Positions 43,096 to 52,813 of a stretch of 64,000 nt of DNA are shown one piece after another; the stretch's first letter is position 1, and each line of letters begins with the position of its first letter. The stretch spans positions 1-64,000 of the forward strand of contig PPHI01000089.1 in NCBI GenBank assembly GCA_002901265.1. Reading direction: 5' to 3'. Under the pieces are notes generated by a model. That model saw nothing but the letters and a program-made list of their open reading frames with translations. It did no database searches and was not told the DNA's origin. The position numbers were made by a program, and so were the translations under genes. Source of the stretch: Rhodopirellula baltica. Its GTDB lineage: Bacteria; Planctomycetota; Planctomycetia; Pirellulales; Pirellulaceae.

Positions 43096-44793
43096 ATGTT
43101 CAATCAAGGCCATTCGAAAATCGGAATCGCGTGCGTTGCGGTTGCCGGATTCACGTTCTCTGAGGTCGCGTCGTCTTACGGCCAGGAAGCTGAGCTTCCC
43201 TCTACAGCGATCGCCGCAAATGCCGTTTCGACGGAGGTATCCAATCGACCTTCGGTAAAGACGCCCGAGCTTCAAGACCAATTCGTATTGATCCAGTCTT
43301 ATGACGACTTGCGGCGACTGGCAGCGAAGCAAGCGAAATTGCCGTATCGACCAGAAGAGCAACTCAATGAAGAGCTCGCGAAACTTGATTACGACGAATA
43401 CATCAAGATCAAGTATCGGCACGAACGTGCGACATGGTCAGAACAGGGACTGCCGTTCTGGATCGAAACCTTTCACCGCGGGTTCGTGCAACGTGATCGC
43501 GTCGACCTTTTCACCTTGACGCCAATACCGCACGAAGACAATGGAGAAGGCAATGAAAACGCAAAGGTCTGCCAACGGGTGAATTTCTCCTGCGACGACT
43601 TCACCTATCCGAAATCAGTCGACGTCAGCGCGATTGGAAATGCTGGCCATGCAGGCATTCGCTTGGTCGGCAGGTTTCCTGGACTTGAAGCACCGGAAGA
43701 GATCCTGTCGTTTCTCGGTTCAAGTTACTTTCGAGGACGCAGCGAAACAACGATCTATGGCAGCTCTGCACGCGGGTTAGCAATCAACGTCGCGATGCAG
43801 CAAGAAGAAGAGTTTCCGGACTTTCGCGCATTCTGGGTCGAGATGCCGGCAAGTGATGATGAAAGCGTTTCGGTGCTGGGATACCTGGACAGCCCATCTG
43901 TTTGTGGCGCGTATCGCTTTGTCCTGCAGCCCGGGATTGCAAAGTCGGATGTCGAGATTCAATGCGAGTTGCATTTTCGTGAAGTACCCGACAAAGTCGC
44001 CATCGCCCCGTTGACGTCGATGTGGATGTGGGGCGACGGACTGAATGGACCGCCGCTCGATTCACGTCCTGCCGTCCATGACTCGGACGGGCTACTGATT
44101 TGGAAAGGCGGAGAAAATTGGCGGTGGCGCCCCTACGCTCGGCAAAGTTACCCGTCGGTGACTTCGGTTCACGTCGATGAGTTACACGGCTTCGGCACGT
44201 TACAACGAAACCGGGCGTTCTTTCATTACGACGACCACAACGCGCGATATGACAAACGTCCCAGCGTTTGGGTCACTCCAAAAACTCCTTGGACCAACGG
44301 GCACATCGAGTTGCTGGAGCTACCAGGTGCACACGAAGGCGTCGACAACATCGGGGCGTACTGGATTCCTGATCAACCCATCGATGTGTCCGAGCCGCTG
44401 GATTTTGAGTACACGGTCAGCTTCTTTGCCGGCGATCCAGAAATTGAACGCTGCGTCGCGAAGGCAACCAACTTGAGTGTCACGCGGTCGGAGGGACTTG
44501 CGGAAATCGAAATTCGGTTCGCCGGCGATGCGATCAAAGATTTGCCTGACGACCGAACCCTCGAAGTTCAAACGGCGGCTATCCGCGGAAAGGTCACATC
44601 GCAATCCATTCGCCCGACGGAAACGGGGGACTGGGTTCTAACTTCCATCGTCGATCCTGACGAAACTGGCCCCGTCGAACTGAGTTGGACACTCGTTCAC
44701 GATGGCAAGGTCGTTAGCGAAGAAGTCGCCTACCTGTTGCCTGACAAAGCGACGACGTTCACTTATCCGGCGGTCTACACGCGTCAGGAATAG
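43096..44793 (+). CDS. opgG: Periplasmic glucan biosynthesis protein OpgG (MdoG)
   Basis: The 565-aa product has a signal peptide (ending SSYGQEAE) and the MdoG domain: SYDDLRRLAAKQAKLPYRP, YDEYIKIKYRHERATWSEQGLPFWIETFHRGF, ASSYFR-like GSSYFRGRSETTIYGSSARGLAI, and SMWMWGDGLNG. The tail forms an immunoglobulin-like domain. OpgG-type proteins act in the periplasm on nascent glucan; relatives have recently been shown to be beta-1,2-glucanases. It is in the same direction as the GH144-like gene and completes an OPG system with opgH. Confidence 0.9.
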   Translation: MFNQGHSKIGIACVAVAGFTFSEVASSYGQEAELPSTAIAANAVSTEVSNRPSVKTPELQDQFVLIQSYDDLRRLAAKQAKLPYRPEEQLNEELAKLDYDEYIKIKYRHERATWSEQGLPFWIETFHRGFVQRDRVDLFTLTPIPHEDNGEGNENAKVCQRVNFSCDDFTYPKSVDVSAIGNAGHAGIRLVGRFPGLEAPEEILSFLGSSYFRGRSETTIYGSSARGLAINVAMQQEEEFPDFRAFWVEMPASDDESVSVLGYLDSPSVCGAYRFVLQPGIAKSDVEIQCELHFREVPDKVAIAPLTSMWMWGDGLNGPPLDSRPAVHDSDGLLIWKGGENWRWRPYARQSYPSVTSVHVDELHGFGTLQRNRAFFHYDDHNARYDKRPSVWVTPKTPWTNGHIELLELPGAHEGVDNIGAYWIPDQPIDVSEPLDFEYTVSFFAGDPEIERCVAKATNLSVTRSEGLAEIEIRFAGDAIKDLPDDRTLEVQTAAIRGKVTSQSIRPTETGDWVLTSIVDPDETGPVELSWTLVHDGKVVSEEVAYLLPDKATTFTYPAVYTRQE

Positions 44794-45091
44794 CGATCGG
44801 AGCTGTGGGGAATTCAGCAACTCTGCGTCGCGGATTTTCAACATCGCACACCCAGCGGAGGTTTTCGGTGTGTCTCGATTTCGCGGCGCAAGCAGAGCTT
44901 TTAGAAACTCTTTTGGTAATTTGAAGAATCGGTGTGGATTAAGTTTGCGTGTTCGCGAAACCGCAAGCAAGTTTCCGTGGGGCAACATGGCCTATAGCAC
45001 ACTCTCGGTCGGATGCCGCCAATCTGGCTGCGATCCCTCATCCGTTACTGAAGAACTTTTCTGCCCTTCAAATTCTGGAGTCTTCACCCCG

Positions 45092-45454
45092 ATGCTACGT
45101 CTTTCCGGTTCGGCGCCCAATCTGGACGTCGAAAATGCGGTTCGTGACATGCTTGACGAGGACGCGATCTACGACAACGAAAACCGCAACGCTTTCCGCG
45201 AACACCTCGTTCGCCCCGTCACACTTGAAATTCGTGGACAATCCGAATCGATCGGTGCGTTCTCTCGGAACGTCTCCGCGTCGGGGATTGGCCTGGTTAC
45301 CGCTACGGCTGTCAGCGAAGGTGCCACGGGCGTCTTGACTGTCGAAAGCTTGAAAAATGGCCCGCTAAAGCTTCTTGCCCAATGCCGTTGGTGCCGTCCG
45401 TTCGGGAAAAGCTGGATGATTTCCGGCTGGCAATTCATCAACATCCATCGCTAG
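45092..45454 (+). CDS. PilZ-like domain protein
   Basis: The 120-aa product has a short helical N-terminus and a PilZ-like barrel: RPVTLEIRG, then FSRNVSASGIGLVTATAVSEGATGVLTVE. The (D/N)xSxxG part is present, but the upstream RxxxR motif is not clear, so c-di-GMP binding is uncertain. ATG 45092 gives the expected start. The open frame continues upstream to 44702, but that part overlaps opgG and is not convincing; ATG 44987 is a fallback. Confidence 0.6.
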   Translation: MLRLSGSAPNLDVENAVRDMLDEDAIYDNENRNAFREHLVRPVTLEIRGQSESIGAFSRNVSASGIGLVTATAVSEGATGVLTVESLKNGPLKLLAQCRWCRPFGKSWMISGWQFINIHR

Positions 45455-45541
45455 ATCAGAATTTCGCCACTGCCGGTCGGAGGCGATAACAATTGGTATG
45501 CCGTCTCGTTCTCGGACGGGATCGCGGTTAACATCTGCGTC

Positions 45542-46852
45542 ATGGAAAAGACAAATATTGCAATCGTTGGACTGGGAACCGTTGGTAGCGGCGTCGCGCG
45601 TTTATTGCTCGACCATGGTGACCGCACTGCTCGTCACGCCGGACGCACGATGTGGCTGCGAAAAGCAGTCGTGCGTGACCTCGAAAAAGCGCGTCAGCGG
45701 ATGGAATTGCCTGACGGTGTCCTGACGGATTCATTGGACGACGTGATCAACGACAAGGAAATCACCGTTGTCGCGCAATTGATTGGTGGTTTGGAACCGG
45801 CTCGTACCATCATGCTGAAATTGATGGAATCCGGCAAAGACATCGTCACCGCGAACAAGGCGTTGTTGGCCGAACACGGCCCCGAATTGTTTGATCGCGC
45901 TCGCCAGCTGGGACGGAATATCGCGTTCGAAGCGTCCGTCGCTGGCGGAATCCCGATCATCGCAAACATCAGCCAATGCCTTTCGGCCAACCAGATTCAA
46001 TCGCTGGAAGGCATTCTGAACGGGACCAGCAACTTCATCGTCAGCCAAATGGACGAAAACGGCAGTGCATATGCCGATGTCGTTGCCGAAGCACAGCGAC
46101 TTGGTTATGCGGAAGCCGACCCGACGATGGATGTCGATGGTACCGATGCCGCACAAAAGCTGGCGATCCTGGCGCATCTCGCCTTTGGGGCGACGGTCAA
46201 ATGGAGTGAAATACCGCGAATCGGGATCGACGGTTTGGATCCCGCAGACCTTCGTTACGCACGAGAACTTGGCTATCGGATCAAATTACTCGCCGTCGCG
46301 AACCTGACCGACGAAGGACTAGAGCTTTCGGTCGCACCGACGCTTCTCAAAATCGGCACGCCGCTGGCTGAAGTTCGCAACGCGTTTAATGCCATCCGGG
46401 CTGTAGGGGATGCGGTTGGCCCAGTGTTCTATCATGGACTCGGCGCGGGACAAATGCCCACGGCATCTGCTGTCGTCGCGGACTTGATCGATACCGCAGT
46501 CGGCCGTACCAAGCTAACGTTTCAAACGCTGGAATACTTCAGCGGTGAAACCGCCCCACGCGCGATTCAACGCGACGCGGCGAGCTTGAAAGGACGTTAC
46601 TATTTGCGTCTTTCCGTCGCCAATCATCCGGGAACGCTTGCGGCAATTGCCAACGTCTTGTCCGAGCATTCGATTTCAATCGCGTCGGTCATTCAACATG
46701 ACACCGACACCAGCGATGATACCAATCGCATGGTTCCTCTCGTGATCATGACTCACGAAGCGAGTGAAGGTTTGGCACAACAAGCGACGGAAAAGCTTGA
46801 GTCGCTGCCCGTTGTTCGTGGGGCTGTCGTGCGTCTGCGAGTGAAAGAGTAA
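45542..46852 (+). CDS. hom: Homoserine dehydrogenase with ACT domain
   Basis: The 436-aa product has the NAD(P) motif IVGLGTVGSGVARLL (residues 8-22), VTANKALLAEHG, the catalytic-region GILNGTSNFI and YAEADPTMDVDGTDAAQKLAILA. A C-terminal ACT domain (about 360-436) starts at YLRLSVANHPGTLAAIA. It reduces aspartate semialdehyde to homoserine for threonine and methionine synthesis, and the ACT domain allows feedback by threonine. Confidence 0.95.
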   Translation: MEKTNIAIVGLGTVGSGVARLLLDHGDRTARHAGRTMWLRKAVVRDLEKARQRMELPDGVLTDSLDDVINDKEITVVAQLIGGLEPARTIMLKLMESGKDIVTANKALLAEHGPELFDRARQLGRNIAFEASVAGGIPIIANISQCLSANQIQSLEGILNGTSNFIVSQMDENGSAYADVVAEAQRLGYAEADPTMDVDGTDAAQKLAILAHLAFGATVKWSEIPRIGIDGLDPADLRYARELGYRIKLLAVANLTDEGLELSVAPTLLKIGTPLAEVRNAFNAIRAVGDAVGPVFYHGLGAGQMPTASAVVADLIDTAVGRTKLTFQTLEYFSGETAPRAIQRDAASLKGRYYLRLSVANHPGTLAAIANVLSEHSISIASVIQHDTDTSDDTNRMVPLVIMTHEASEGLAQQATEKLESLPVVRGAVVRLRVKE

Positions 46853-46861
46853 AGCATTCAT

Positions 46862-46882
46862 CGAAGGAGCACTCATCCTTCG
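46862..46882 (+). terminator. Weak terminator-like hairpin after hom
   Basis: CGAAGGA and TCCTTCG form a 7-bp stem with a 7-nt loop 10 bases after the hom stop, followed by CCGCTTCTTT. Confidence 0.4.
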
Positions 46883-47080
46883 CCGCTTCTTTACAAAATC
46901 CAAACTCCGAATTGTTATCCTGCGACGAGTGAATTCGCCAGCGAACGGAAACGCGGTTTCCAGCATTGTTGGCGAATCGATCCACTCGTAATACGATCCG
47001 GATGACACGTCGTCGCTGTGGGCAATCGCCCGCGACCAGGCAATCGTCGATCCTCCGGTGAATGCCATAGGATTGCAGTC

Positions 47081-48136
47081 GTGCTGGCGGGGCGAATTAA
47101 ACCACAAACACTGAGCACGTTATGCGAACGTGTCGGTGTCTCTTTCGAAGTCGGGCTTGATCCTCATCGCGTGTTTGCACGTGAGGCGGAGAATCACCGC
47201 AGCAATTACGGACGAAGAATGAAGTCCGTTGCCGACCATGTGCAAAAAGGCGGCTCGCTTGCCGACGCGGTCAAAGCACAAGGCCCGTACTTTCCAGAAC
47301 ACTTTGCACAGATGATCGAAGCCGGTGAGCGTGCGGGTCGTCTGGACCGCGTCCTCGATCGACTTGCCGAGTACTATCAGCAACTCGCCGACTTTCGACG
47401 CATCTTCATGAACTCAATTCTTTGGCCAGTGATCCAATTGGTCATCGCGGTCATGGTCATTGGCATGATGATTTATCTGCCAAGCGTGATCGTGCCGAGT
47501 ACCAGTGAAGCCGAAACAGACTTGCTGGGCATAGGACTTGTCGGTGAGAAAGGCTTGATCACCTATGCGTTATACGTCGCGCTTTCCGCAGTCGCCGTCG
47601 TGTTGTTCGTGATGGCGATCACACGCGGTTACTTCAATTTTATGACGGACTGGTTCGCACGACTTCCGTGGATTGGCTCCAAACTGCGTGTGTTTGCCGA
47701 GGCGCGATTCGTCCAAACGCTTGCACTTGCGATCGAGTCTGGGCTCGACGCTTGGTCCGCCGTCGACTTGGCGTTTCGAAGTGCGGGCACGCCTCAGTAT
47801 TCGAGTCGGGCCGAGTCAGCGAAACAGGCGATCTTGCAGGGGCGTGAAATTCATACCGTGATGCAAGAAACAGCTCTGTTTCAAAAAGACACCATCGAAG
47901 CGGTTGAGCTGGGCGAGGCTTCTGGGCGTCTCTCGGAAACACTCGATAAACATTTCAACCACCTCAAGACGCAAGTTCGCAGTTCGATGGGCATGATCAC
48001 GTACCTGGCATCGGCGCTCATTTGGGCAGCCATCGCGGCGGTCCTGATCCTGATCATTTTCCGAGTCTTTTCGCTTTACATCAACAACATTGGTGACGCG
48101 GCTGTTCACGCCCTTGAAAGTCGAGGTGACGTCTAG
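47081..48136 (+). CDS. Type II secretion/type IV pilus inner-membrane protein, GspF-like
   Basis: The roughly 351-aa product has two T2SF domains. The first carries GGSLADAVKAQGPYFPEHFAQMIEAGERAGRLD, then a helix pair (WPVIQLVIAVMVIGMMIYL, ALYVALSAVAVVLFVMAI). The second has RFVQTLALAIESGLDAWSAVDLA and EAVELGEASGRLSETL, and a last helix. GspF/PilC proteins form the platform for pseudopilus assembly. No ATG starts the frame; GTG 47081 and GTG 47018 are candidates. A gspE-type ATPase follows after a long inverted repeat. Confidence 0.8.
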   Translation: MLAGRIKPQTLSTLCERVGVSFEVGLDPHRVFAREAENHRSNYGRRMKSVADHVQKGGSLADAVKAQGPYFPEHFAQMIEAGERAGRLDRVLDRLAEYYQQLADFRRIFMNSILWPVIQLVIAVMVIGMMIYLPSVIVPSTSEAETDLLGIGLVGEKGLITYALYVALSAVAVVLFVMAITRGYFNFMTDWFARLPWIGSKLRVFAEARFVQTLALAIESGLDAWSAVDLAFRSAGTPQYSSRAESAKQAILQGREIHTVMQETALFQKDTIEAVELGEASGRLSETLDKHFNHLKTQVRSSMGMITYLASALIWAAIAAVLILIIFRVFSLYINNIGDAAVHALESRGDV

Positions 48137-48137
48137 C

Positions 48138-48295
48138 GTTTCAAGATTCTTCAAGCCTGGGGCGGCTGCGTCGTTTCAAACGTCGCGTACCACCAACTGG
48201 AAAAGCAGTTCCTGCTGGGCCTCGATTTGCATTCTGGGAAATCCACGGCACTGCTTGGCGACGCAGTCGCCCCAGGCTTGAATCGATCTTGAAAC
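48138..48295. repeat. Long imperfect inverted repeat (structured RNA or MITE-like)
   Basis: Outer arms 48138-48147 and 48286-48295 pair perfectly (GTTTCAAGAT/ATCTTGAAAC). Inner arms 48152-48173 and 48259-48280 pair over 22 positions, with one G opposite T that becomes G-U in plus-strand RNA. The 85-base loop contains a smaller stem (AACTG/CAGTT with a GAAAAG loop). It begins two bases after the gspF stop codon. No target-site duplication is evident. Confidence 0.7.
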
Positions 48296-48389
48296 CCATG
48301 CGGCAAAGTCAGGCTCGCCGGAGCCGCTTCGCCCACAGTCGCTGGATTCACCCACGACCTATTACTTCGCCCCGATTGGACCTTGTCTC

Positions 48390-49841
48390 ATGTTTGCTCG
48401 CTCTTGGTTTCGCCGACCAGCGGATCATGCCGTGGAAATTCCCAGCCCGCGGGACGAGGTTCACCAAGGCAACGGCTCGGCACGTATCACGCCACAACCT
48501 AACTCAGTTTCTGCCGGTATGATCTCGCAACCGTTCACCGCAGACCACGACTCGCATGTCGATGCCTCGCACGAATCCACAAACGGTTCCGAGGTTTCCG
48601 ATTTACTTCACGAACGCGAACAGATCGTCGATCGCATCAAACACCTGCGCGCAAGTACCGATGCCTACGCATCCGAGTTCGTTGAACAAATTCTGGACTT
48701 CGCTCACCGTGTGAAAACCAGCGATCTGCACCTGCAACCGACTGCCAACGGGCTGGAAGTTCGTTTCCGAAGTGATGGCGTCTTACATCGGCTGGGTGAA
48801 TTTCCCGCTGGTGCGAGCTCTTCGGTCGTGTCCAGGCTGAAAGTGCTTTCTAGTTTGCTCACCTATCGAAGTGATGTCCCGCAAGAAGGCCGAATCGATT
48901 CATCGCCACGTCCTGGGGGGAATGCTTCCTCGGCGACAAACACAACCGAGATTCGTGTCAGCACTTACCCGACCCTCCACGGCGAACGAGCAGTCTTGCG
49001 GTTCTTTGGACATGGAAATCAGTACCGGCATTTAAGTGATCTCGGACACTCGGCCGAAGTGACCGAGTCACTCACCGACTGTCTCGCCGAAACAAGTGGC
49101 GCGATGATCATTTGCGGGCCGGCAGGTAGCGGAAAATCGACTACCCTCTACGCGGCGCTTCGTCATCTTGTCCAAGAGACCTCTGGCAGCCGAAACTTGA
49201 TGTCGCTGGAAGATCCGATCGAAGTTCCGCTCGATGGGGTCTCACAAAGCCAGGTCAACGCCGCAGCAGGCTTCACGCTCCAGGCCGGACTGCGATCCTT
49301 GCTTCGGCAAGACCCCGAAGTGATTATGGTGGGCGAAATCCGCGACCCGGAAACGGCTTCGATCGCTATCCAGGCCAGCTTGACGGGGCAATTGATGTTG
49401 ACCAGCTTCCACGCTGACAGCACCGTTGTCGCGGTCAGTCGATTGCTTGACTTGGGGCTCGAACCGTACCTCCTACGCAGCAGTGTCATCGGCATCTGTT
49501 GCCAACGCCTGTTACGCAAGCTTTGTCATTGTGCCGTCGAATCACGGGATAGCACGGATCATTTCGGACTACCAATTGAGTGGTGCCGCAAACCCCTCGG
49601 ATGCGACGACTGCAACGAGACGGGGTACCGAGGCCGCGTCATCGCGAGCGAGTTCTTGTCGTTGCGAGACGCGGGACATGCAGCCGAAATTCTTGATACC
49701 AAGGACTCTCGTACTGCGTATCGTATTGCGGTAGACGCCGGAATGAAGTCGATTTGGGAATGCGCCACCGACCTCGTTCGCGAAGGTGTGACCAGCCCAG
49801 CGGAAGTTCGACGCGTATTGGGCGTTACCATGCGAATCTGA
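48390..49841 (+). CDS. Type II secretion/pilus assembly ATPase, GspE-like
   Basis: The 483-aa product has an N2-type domain (FAHRVKTSDLHLQPTANGLEVRFRSDGVLH), the Walker A site GPAGSGKST near residues 243-251, the Asp box LEDPIEVPLDGVSQSQVN, the Walker B region EVIMVGEIRDPETA and the His box LTSFHAD. Cysteines in LRKLCHC and GCDDCNETGYRGR form the zinc motif of GspE/PilB. It powers pseudopilus assembly. The N-terminal 60 residues are low complexity, and the N1 domain is missing, so it is shorter than classic GspE. Confidence 0.9.
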   Translation: MFARSWFRRPADHAVEIPSPRDEVHQGNGSARITPQPNSVSAGMISQPFTADHDSHVDASHESTNGSEVSDLLHEREQIVDRIKHLRASTDAYASEFVEQILDFAHRVKTSDLHLQPTANGLEVRFRSDGVLHRLGEFPAGASSSVVSRLKVLSSLLTYRSDVPQEGRIDSSPRPGGNASSATNTTEIRVSTYPTLHGERAVLRFFGHGNQYRHLSDLGHSAEVTESLTDCLAETSGAMIICGPAGSGKSTTLYAALRHLVQETSGSRNLMSLEDPIEVPLDGVSQSQVNAAAGFTLQAGLRSLLRQDPEVIMVGEIRDPETASIAIQASLTGQLMLTSFHADSTVVAVSRLLDLGLEPYLLRSSVIGICCQRLLRKLCHCAVESRDSTDHFGLPIEWCRKPLGCDDCNETGYRGRVIASEFLSLRDAGHAAEILDTKDSRTAYRIAVDAGMKSIWECATDLVREGVTSPAEVRRVLGVTMRI

Positions 49842-49926
49842 TTCAATGCCGCTATGCTGATACGTTTCGAACGATGTGAGCGCGACTCACGCGGCGCGAA
49901 GGGTTCCTACCAGTAGCAGGCGGTCA

Positions 49927-51552
49927 ATGAATCGGTACAAGCACACGTTTCCGAGCAGTTTGCTCGTTCTGTTTTGGTGCTGCATCTTTACGGCCCACGA
50001 CAAACTTGACGCGGCAGAAAAACACAGTAGCAAGCGACCCAACGTCATTGTGTTCTTGGTTGACGACCTCGGTTGGCGAGACCTTGGTTGCTACGGGAGC
50101 CCGTTTTACCAGACGCCCAATATCGATCAGCTTGCCGAGCGTGGGATGCGATTTACATCCGCTTACGCGGCATGCCATGTTTGTTCGCCAACACGTGCCA
50201 GTTTGCTCACGGGAAAATACCCGGCCCGTTTACAGCTGACGGATTGGTTGCCCGGGCGAAAGGATTTTGAGTTTCAGAAGCTCTTCAATGTTGAAACCAT
50301 TCAGCACCTTCCGCTTGAAGAGGTCACGCTTGCCGAGCAACTAAAATCGCGCGGATATCGGACCGCTCACATTGGAAAGTGGCATCTCGGCGAGGAACCT
50401 TTTGGACCAACCAGCCAAGGTTTCGATTTGCAAATCCCACGTTGGAACAAAGGTTGGCCAAAGGCCGGCTACAACTCTCCATTTGAGATGGAAGGTCTGG
50501 ATGATAAACCAGGCGAGTATTTGACCGATCGCTTAACTGATGAAGCCATCAAGTTCATCGAAGAAAGCCAAGACGAGCCTTTCTTTCTTTACCTGTCCCA
50601 TTTCGCGGTTCACGACCCAATCGAAGGCCGTGAAGATTTTGTGCATCAATACACGGAGCGAGTCGAACGCAATTCTGATCCGCAATATATCCTGGAAGCG
50701 AATCCCGACGATCCGTCACCGCTGTCCCGCGCCGATTTGGACGCTCGCTTGCGTCGCCCGTCCTGGTCCGGATTCAAAGTGTTGCCGGAGCGAACAGTGA
50801 AGGTCAAACAACAACAGAACAATGTTCAGTTCGCCGCAATGGTCGCGGCGATGGACGAAAGCCTTGGAAGGATTGACGCGACACTCACGCAGTTGAGTGT
50901 GGCTGACGATACGATTGTCGTTTTCTTCTCAGACAATGGTGGAATGTCAGCGGCAAATTTCGGTCGCCCTGATCGAAAGATCTCGCCAAAGCAACTTGAC
51001 CGGGCTTTTTCGACTTCCAACCTCCCGCTGCGTGGCGGAAAAGGCTGGCTGTATGAAGGCGGCATTCGCGAACCACTGATCATCTATTGGCCTGGCCAGA
51101 CATCTCCAGGGAAAGTTTGTGATGTTCCGGTAATCAGTACCGATCTCATGCCGACAGTTTTGCAGATGGTCGACGAAAATATCTCGGGAGCCTCGGCAAC
51201 ATCAATGAAGAATCACTCGGATGGGGTCAGCCTGACTGCCCTGCTGCGCGGCGAAACAGAGCTGAAACGGGATGCGATCTATTGGCACTTCCCGCACTAT
51301 AGCAACCACGGCATGCAAAGCCCTGGCGGTGCGATTCGCTGTGGTGACTTTAAATTGATCGAGTATTTTGAGAACGGAACGGTACAGCTTTTTGATTTGG
51401 CAAACGATATCGGCGAACAAAATGATCTCTCAAAAACCGAACCGGAGAAAACCAAAGAACTGCTTGGCAAACTTCGCCAGTGGCGAATGCAAGTGAACGC
51501 GCAAATGCCGAAATCAAAATCGCAACCGCGTGATCCACAACGCCAGCCTTGA
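49927..51552 (+). CDS. Secreted sulfatase (arylsulfatase A-like)
   Basis: The 541-aa product has a signal peptide, NVIVFLVDDLGWRDLGCYG (metal-site Asp pair), C86-S-P-T-R90 (formylglycine motif), HIGKWHLGEE and FFSDNGG. It hydrolyses sulfate esters outside the cytoplasm; the substrate is unknown. ATG 49927 starts the signal peptide; a GTG at 49876 in the same frame would add 17 basic residues. It is only distantly similar to the sulfatase at 10969. A hairpin overlaps its stop. Confidence 0.9.
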   Translation: MNRYKHTFPSSLLVLFWCCIFTAHDKLDAAEKHSSKRPNVIVFLVDDLGWRDLGCYGSPFYQTPNIDQLAERGMRFTSAYAACHVCSPTRASLLTGKYPARLQLTDWLPGRKDFEFQKLFNVETIQHLPLEEVTLAEQLKSRGYRTAHIGKWHLGEEPFGPTSQGFDLQIPRWNKGWPKAGYNSPFEMEGLDDKPGEYLTDRLTDEAIKFIEESQDEPFFLYLSHFAVHDPIEGREDFVHQYTERVERNSDPQYILEANPDDPSPLSRADLDARLRRPSWSGFKVLPERTVKVKQQQNNVQFAAMVAAMDESLGRIDATLTQLSVADDTIVVFFSDNGGMSAANFGRPDRKISPKQLDRAFSTSNLPLRGGKGWLYEGGIREPLIIYWPGQTSPGKVCDVPVISTDLMPTVLQMVDENISGASATSMKNHSDGVSLTALLRGETELKRDAIYWHFPHYSNHGMQSPGGAIRCGDFKLIEYFENGTVQLFDLANDIGEQNDLSKTEPEKTKELLGKLRQWRMQVNAQMPKSKSQPRDPQRQP

Positions 51553-51579
51553 TGTTCGTGCAAAACATCTCGACTGGCG
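51541..51579 (+). terminator. Two-part hairpin at sulfatase 3' end
   Basis: CGCCAG/CTGGCG encloses GATGTT/AACATC, with a 4-base internal loop on each side and a 7-base apical loop. It starts inside the last codons. The following TTGTAAAATTA is a poor T tract, so termination is tentative. Confidence 0.4.
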
Positions 51580-51616
51580 TTGTAAAATTACTAATCCGGA
51601 AATGTGTACCGCTTCA

Positions 51617-51652
51617 GCAAGTCGGCGGAATTTGGCAAGTCGGCGGAATTTG
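51617..51652. repeat. Exact tandem duplication of 18 bp
   Basis: GCAAGTCGGCGGAATTTG occurs twice head to tail with no base between. It is between the convergent sulfatase and esterase genes, 20 bases from the esterase stop. Confidence 0.85.
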
Positions 51653-51671
51653 TTTGAACGTTGCCGAGCGG

Positions 51672-52724
<1,053 letters not shown>

Positions 52725-52785
52725 TCACGACGCTCATCCGGAGAAAGTCTAAACGTGCGTGCACGCATTAGTCCGGATTCGGCCC

Positions 52786-52811
52786 GATCTGCCCAGGCGA
52801 TCTGCCCAGGC
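52786..52811. repeat. Exact tandem duplication of 13 bp
   Basis: GATCTGCCCAGGC is repeated twice directly, with a third GATC following, just downstream of the permease stop. Confidence 0.75.
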
Positions 52812-52813
52812 GA

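Noticed and set aside
44702-45091. Upstream extension of the PilZ-like frame into opgG
   Set aside because: The residues are basic and unlike any domain, and most of it overlaps well-supported opgG coding sequence.
48151-48351. Minus-strand open frame of 66 codons over the long inverted repeat
   Set aside because: It is explained by the repeat arms and lacks a ribosome site or protein-like composition.
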